Made by a program: the position numbers and the translations under genes
Shown: one piece after another, positions 6,612 to 10,222 of the stretch
Position numbering within the stretch: the first letter of the stretch is position 1
Layout of the letters: each line of letters opens with the position of its first letter
The notes under the pieces: generated by a model
Told to the model about the DNA's origin: nothing
The model's input: the letters and a program-made list of their open reading frames with translations, nothing else
Database searches by the model: none
Source of the DNA: an uncultured Taibaiella sp.
GTDB taxonomy: Bacteria > Bacteroidota > Bacteroidia > Chitinophagales > Chitinophagaceae
Assembly (NCBI GenBank): GCA_946886975.1
Contig: CAMPJV010000068.1
Coordinates: forward strand, 1 to 10,222
Length of the DNA: 10,222 nucleotides
Reading direction: 5' to 3'

Positions 6612-6643
6612 TTGTAAGTTCCTGTAACTAAGCACTATTTTAG
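6612..6643 (+). promoter_or_regulatory. Weak candidate promoter of the M1 peptidase-barrel gene
   Basis: TTG (6612-6614) is followed after 21 nt by TATTTTAG (6636-6643), one mismatch from TAnnTTTG. The box ends only 4 nt before the ATG at 6648, so transcription would start at or inside the first codons. Either the mRNA is nearly leaderless or this is not the promoter. There is no Shine-Dalgarno site before the ATG. Confidence 0.25.
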
Positions 6644-6647
6644 CATT

Positions 6648-9600
6648 ATGAAGTGTCTCTTTCTGCCTGCTATTATCCTGATCTCTCTCTCCTCCAATGC
6701 TCAAACCTACTGGCAACAGCGAGTGGACACAAGAATAGATGTGACCCTGGATGATAAAAAGCATATGCTTAGGGGGTCTGAGGAGTTTACCTATACTAAT
6801 AACTCACCGGATACGCTCAAGTTCCTGTACATACATCTGTGGCCAAATGCTTACAAGCATGACCATACGCCATATGCTGAACAGAAGTACAGGAATGGCA
6901 CTACTGAATTTTACTATGCTAAAGAATCTGAGAGAGGCTTCATCGACAGTCTCCAGTTTAGTGTGAATGGTAATGACGTCGAGTACTTCTATGGAGAGAG
7001 CACACCTGATATCGGGAGGATTAACTTACCGAAGCCAATTGCTCCTGGTGAACAGATAAAGATCAGTACCCCTTTCCGAGTGAAGATACCGAAGGTCTTT
7101 TCCAGACTTGGACGCAGTGGTCAGGCATATTTTATCTCACAGTGGTTTCCTAAGCCGGCTGTATATGATAAGAAGGGCTGGCACCCGATCTCTTACCTCG
7201 ACAATGGAGAGTTCTACAGCGAGATCGGCAGTTATGACGTGAATATTACGTTACCCAGGAACTATGTAGTGATGGCTTCAGGTAACCTGAAGAATTCGGA
7301 AGAGAACAAGTGGCTGGACAGCCTGGCCAGCGCGCCGCTGCCGAAGGATACAATGTATAAGACTGTGAAGCCTAAGAGCAGCGATGAGTTCAAGACCCTG
7401 CAATATCATGAAGATAATATACATGACTTCGCTTGGTTTGCTGATAAGCGCTGGGTGGTGAGGAAGGACACGGTAGTCTCCCCAGGCAGTAAAGAAGTGA
7501 TCACCACCTATTCAGCATTCCTGCCAGGTTACCAGAAGCAATGGCTAAAGGCTAATGAGCACCTGAAGAATGCTGTAAGGTATTATGGCAAATGGGTTGG
7601 GCCTTACCCCTATAAGACGATAAAGGCTGTGCAGGGAGATATGAAAGCGGGAGGAGGGATGGAATACCCTACTGTGACGGTGATAGACAAAGATGCGGGG
7701 GACCAGACGACCATCATACACGAGGCAGGACATAACTGGTTCTATGGGATACTAGCCAGCAATGAACGTGACCATGCCTGGATGGATGAAGGTCTTAATA
7801 CGTTCTATGAGACCAAGACGAGTATTGCCCTGAAAGAGTCGGACTCGAGTAAAGCCAAGAAAAAGAAGGTGGAGTCAGGGAATGTGACCGTGAACCTGAG
7901 CATGAACTCTGTGCTTTACCAGCTTGCAGCATCTGGTAATGATCAGGCCATAGACCAGACGTCCAATAACTTTCACGAGATCAACTATGGGATGGATGTG
8001 TACTATAAGACCTCAGCGATGCTTCAGTGGCTGGAGGACTATATGGGAGATGAAGCATTTGAAGCGGGCATGCACGAGTATTACAATACATGGAAGCACA
8101 AGCATCCTTACCCTGAGGACTTCCGGATGATCATGCAGAAGCATACAGAGAAGCCAATAGAGTGGTTCTTCAATGAGGCGCTGAAGACGGACGACCTGGT
8201 GAACTTCTCCATTAAAGATGTAACCACACAGGCTGATGGTCTGAATGTGGTACTGAAGAATAAGACAGATATGACGCTACCTGTATCGGTGAAAGCTTAC
8301 AAGGGGGACAGTGTTATTGCCGCCGGGCATGCTTTGCCTTTCGATGGCACGACTACAGTGAAGCTACCAAAAGAAGCGCTGGAATGGACCAGAGTGACTA
8401 TATCACCCGACATCCCCGATGGCAGGACTCCAAACAATGAATACAGAAGGAGCGGATTGTCCCATAGATCGGGCATAGCACTAAAGCCCTTCGTCGGCCT
8501 AAATATGGGCAACAGGCAGAAGATATTCTTTTCGCCGGCTATCGGCTATAATGTATACGATGGATTTGAAGCGGGGTTGGTGTTTCACAACCTTACTTGG
8601 CCAGAGTCGAAGTTTAAGTATATACTGGCTCCAATGTATGGGTTCAGGAGTAAGAGCTTAATAGGTGCCGGCTCGGTAAGCTACTCTTGGTACCCTGAGC
8701 AAACGTTTAAGGAGATATACCTGCAGACAGATGTGAAGAGCTTTCACTTTGACGAAAGTTCATTGAACATACCAGAGCCGATCTTTAGCAGATACCTGAA
8801 GATCGCGCCATCCCTGAACTTTGTGCTCAAGCCAGTGACAGCATTGAGCCCCGTGAAGAGAACACTTAAACTGAAGGGGTATGCAATATCTGAAGAGGAG
8901 TTTGAATTTCCGGTTGACCCAACAGATACTGCTTCATCACCGAGGAGGATGGCAGTGAAGGGTGAATCGACCATGAAGTACTACGGGCTGCTGCGCTATA
9001 CACACAGGAATGATCGGACGTTTAATCCGTTTGGGTACTCCGTAGAAGGGCAAATGGGAGAGGACTTCGCCAAGATAAACCTGGAGGCCTGGATAAAGAT
9101 CAACTATCATGCTAAAAACAAGGCGCTTTATGTGAGAGGATATGCCGGTAAGTTCTTCACTATTAATGACGCACCTTTTGCCGCAGACAGGTATTACCTG
9201 AACAGCACCTTTACCGGGCTAAATGACTACCTGTATGATGATACCTACATTGGCAGGAGCGAAACCGATGGCTTTGCCGCAAGGCAGGTATCTATGCGTG
9301 AAGGAGGTATGAAGATGCCGACTTTCAGGTACCTGAGCACCTATGGTATTGGCAGGAGTGATAACTGGATGGCGAGCCTGAACCTGAAGACTGACCTACC
9401 ACTAAAAAGACTGCCCATAAGGCTGTACCTGGACATAGCTACGTTTGCTGACGCTACGAAGCTGAACCCGAGCGAGAACAGGTTCCTTTTCAACGGAGGA
9501 CTGGAGCTGCATGTACTGGATATAGTGAATGTGTACGTGCCACTCTTTATGAGCAAGGACTATAATGACTACCGGAAGACTATTACAGGCAAGACCGGGA

Positions 9601-9689
9601 TATTGGACGGGGTGACCTTCTCTATACAGATGCACAAGATCAACTGGCTAAGGGCCCCACAGGGGATATTCAGGCTGTTTGGGTATTAG
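6648..9689 (+). CDS. M1-type zinc metallopeptidase fused to an outer-membrane beta-barrel
   Basis: This 1013-residue protein begins with a Sec signal peptide (residues 1-19, cleavage probably after SSNA before QTYW). Residues about 20-600 are an M1 (gluzincin) peptidase. The zinc site is HEAGH (358-362) with the third ligand Glu381 at the canonical spacing (HExxH-x18-E) and catalytic Glu359. GGGMEYP (335-341) replaces the GAMEN exopeptidase motif. Tyr452 in VYYK matches the catalytic tyrosine two residues before the lysine in known M1 enzymes. From about residue 608 the sequence changes to alternating polar/hydrophobic strands with Gly and aromatic residues (FFSPAIGYNVYDGFEAGL, APMYGFRSKSLIGAGSVSY). 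It ends in a terminal aromatic (RLFGY), as outer-membrane barrels do. I read this as a barrel of the D15/Omp85-like kind; that part is an inference. The enzyme would trim peptides at the outer membrane. It is monocistronic and ends near the shared terminator at 9773-9812. Confidence 0.9.
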   Translation: MKCLFLPAIILISLSSNAQTYWQQRVDTRIDVTLDDKKHMLRGSEEFTYTNNSPDTLKFLYIHLWPNAYKHDHTPYAEQKYRNGTTEFYYAKESERGFIDSLQFSVNGNDVEYFYGESTPDIGRINLPKPIAPGEQIKISTPFRVKIPKVFSRLGRSGQAYFISQWFPKPAVYDKKGWHPISYLDNGEFYSEIGSYDVNITLPRNYVVMASGNLKNSEENKWLDSLASAPLPKDTMYKTVKPKSSDEFKTLQYHEDNIHDFAWFADKRWVVRKDTVVSPGSKEVITTYSAFLPGYQKQWLKANEHLKNAVRYYGKWVGPYPYKTIKAVQGDMKAGGGMEYPTVTVIDKDAGDQTTIIHEAGHNWFYGILASNERDHAWMDEGLNTFYETKTSIALKESDSSKAKKKKVESGNVTVNLSMNSVLYQLAASGNDQAIDQTSNNFHEINYGMDVYYKTSAMLQWLEDYMGDEAFEAGMHEYYNTWKHKHPYPEDFRMIMQKHTEKPIEWFFNEALKTDDLVNFSIKDVTTQADGLNVVLKNKTDMTLPVSVKAYKGDSVIAAGHALPFDGTTTVKLPKEALEWTRVTISPDIPDGRTPNNEYRRSGLSHRSGIALKPFVGLNMGNRQKIFFSPAIGYNVYDGFEAGLVFHNLTWPESKFKYILAPMYGFRSKSLIGAGSVSYSWYPEQTFKEIYLQTDVKSFHFDESSLNIPEPIFSRYLKIAPSLNFVLKPVTALSPVKRTLKLKGYAISEEEFEFPVDPTDTASSPRRMAVKGESTMKYYGLLRYTHRNDRTFNPFGYSVEGQMGEDFAKINLEAWIKINYHAKNKALYVRGYAGKFFTINDAPFAADRYYLNSTFTGLNDYLYDDTYIGRSETDGFAARQVSMREGGMKMPTFRYLSTYGIGRSDNWMASLNLKTDLPLKRLPIRLYLDIATFADATKLNPSENRFLFNGGLELHVLDIVNVYVPLFMSKDYNDYRKTITGKTGILDGVTFSIQMHKINWLRAPQGIFRLFGY

Positions 9690-9694
9690 ACTCA

Positions 9695-9765
9695 GGAAAA
9701 TTCCAAATGTCAATAACAAATTGCCATGCCCAATAGACTTCATCGGGAAATCCCAAATGTCAAAT
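9695..9765. repeat. Two copies of a short palindrome-plus-CAAATGTCAA motif, 50 bp apart
   Basis: Copy A is GGAAAATTCCAAATGTCAAT (9695-9714); copy B is GGGAAATCCCAAATGTCAAAT (9745-9765). Both share CCAAATGTCAA, at 9703-9713 and 9753-9763. Each begins with a small palindrome (GGAA/TTCC and GGGA/TCCC), so the differing bases preserve symmetry. They lie between the end of the peptidase gene and the terminator. This may be a dispersed intergenic repeat, but one window cannot show that. Confidence 0.5.
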
Positions 9766-9772
9766 AGCTTAA

Positions 9773-9812
9773 TAATACAAAAGAGCACATTTCCATGTGC
9801 TCTTTTGTATTA
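9773..9812. terminator. Bidirectional intrinsic terminator between the peptidase gene and rplS
   Basis: A perfect 18-bp inverted repeat with loop TTCC: the arms run TAATACAAAAGAGCACAT (9773-9790) and its exact complement (9795-9812). The GC-richer core GAGCACAT/ATGTGCTC is flanked by AAAA on one side and TTTT on the other, so it can stop transcription from both directions. It lies 83 bp past the peptidase stop and 20 bp past the rplS stop. Confidence 0.9.
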
Positions 9813-9832
9813 CGGTATATTTTGCCAGCTGA

Positions 9833-10192
9833 TTAGGCGTGGTGGACTTGCTTCTTTTCCTTGATACGTGCAGACTTACCGCTACGCTCGCGCAGGTAGT
9901 AAAGCTTAGCACGGCGAACGCGGCCGGACTTGTTCAGAACGATAGATTCTATGTTTGGTGAATAAAGCGGGAAAACACGCTCTACTCCTACTCCATCAGA
10001 AATCTTACGTACAGTAAAACATTGAGTAAAATTACGACCCTGACGCTTTACAACGTCGCCTTTAAAAGACTGGATACGCTCCTTTGTTCCTTCAATGATC
10101 TTATAATTAACAGTAACGTTGTCACCGGCTTTAAACTTTGGAAATTCTTTCTTCCCAGATAGCTGCTCGTGTACAAAAGCTATAGCGTCCAT
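9833..10192 (-). CDS. rplS: Large ribosomal subunit protein bL19
   Basis: The protein is 119 residues, normal for L19, a 50S protein at the interface with the 30S subunit. Diagnostic stretches are [33 protein letters not shown], then PNIESI, and near the C-terminus [21 protein letters not shown] place the start at ATG 10192 ([11 protein letters not shown]), which matches the family's usual N-terminus. An in-frame TTG at 10216 would add eight residues, but it lies inside the -7 promoter box, so it cannot be on the mRNA. The gene runs toward the peptidase gene and shares its terminator. The usual neighbours (rpsP, rimM, trmD) are not in the window, and the local promoter suggests rplS can be transcribed alone. 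Confidence 0.97.
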   Translation of the reverse strand: MDAIAFVHEQLSGKKEFPKFKAGDNVTVNYKIIEGTKERIQSFKGDVVKRQGRNFTQCFTVRKISDGVGVERVFPLYSPNIESIVLNKSGRVRRAKLYYLRERSGKSARIKEKKQVHHA

Positions 10193-10213
10193 TTTACTAT
10201 GATTTTGGGATTG

Positions 10214-10221
10214 CAAAGGTA
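10214..10221 (-). promoter_or_regulatory. rplS: -7 promoter box of rplS
   Basis: The minus strand reads TACCTTTG, an exact match to TAnnTTTG, 21 nt before the ATG at 10192. Transcription would begin around 10207, leaving a leader of about 15 nt. The -33 element would lie beyond the window's right edge and cannot be checked. Confidence 0.6.
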
Positions 10222-10222
10222 A

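Noticed and set aside
6601..6627. Upstream extension of the 124-residue protein using a non-standard ATT start after GGAGG.
   Set aside because: ATT starts are very rare and the extension has no recognisable content; ATG at 6519 is the simpler choice.
6480..6764. Minus-strand frame of 94 residues with a basic then hydrophobic stretch (RRKRFIIAVC…), like a signal anchor.
   Set aside because: Its start lies inside the peptidase gene, its end overlaps the 124-residue gene in another frame, and no start codon precedes the hydrophobic part within the intergenic gap.

Overview
The window looks like chromosomal DNA from a Bacteroidota bacterium, most plausibly in the Chitinophagaceae or a close relative. 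Several things point there. Promoter boxes match the Bacteroidota consensus (TTTG, about 20 nt, then TAnnTTTG). Genes mostly lack Shine-Dalgarno sites. One enzyme carries a C-terminal tail typical of type IX secretion (T9SS). A giant PKD-repeat surface protein, a lysine-rich cold-shock-domain protein and an M1 peptidase of the GGGMEYP type are all common in that group. The family assignment is an inference from sequence style, not from a database search.

Layout, left to right. Positions 1-3510 (minus) hold the N-terminal 1170 codons of a secreted protein built from at least 14 tandem PKD-like domains; its C-terminus lies beyond the left edge. An intergenic region of about 435 bp follows, with a candidate promoter and hairpins. 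Next come two small minus-strand genes, each with its own terminator: a 75-residue protein of unknown function (3946-4173), and a 150-residue cold-shock-domain protein (4329-4781) with the clearest promoter in the window. A stretch of about 345 bp (4892-5236) has no convincing gene. Then comes an intradiol ring-cleavage dioxygenase with a T9SS sorting tail (5237-6100, plus), facing a convergent unknown helical protein (6145-6519, minus). Diverging from the latter is a 1013-residue M1-type zinc peptidase fused to a predicted outer-membrane beta-barrel (6648-9689, plus). It faces ribosomal protein L19 (rplS, minus), and a near-perfect bidirectional terminator separates the two.

The genes do not form an operon; nearly every one has its own promoter or terminator. 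The shared theme is export: the PKD protein, the dioxygenase and the peptidase-barrel fusion all carry N-terminal signals, and the last two are predicted to end at the cell surface or outside the cell. The cold-shock protein and L19 are housekeeping genes. I see no tRNA or rRNA gene, CRISPR array, insertion sequence, or defence or phage system. The most unusual items are the T9SS-tailed dioxygenase and the peptidase-barrel fusion; both look like variants of known families rather than a wholly new system.
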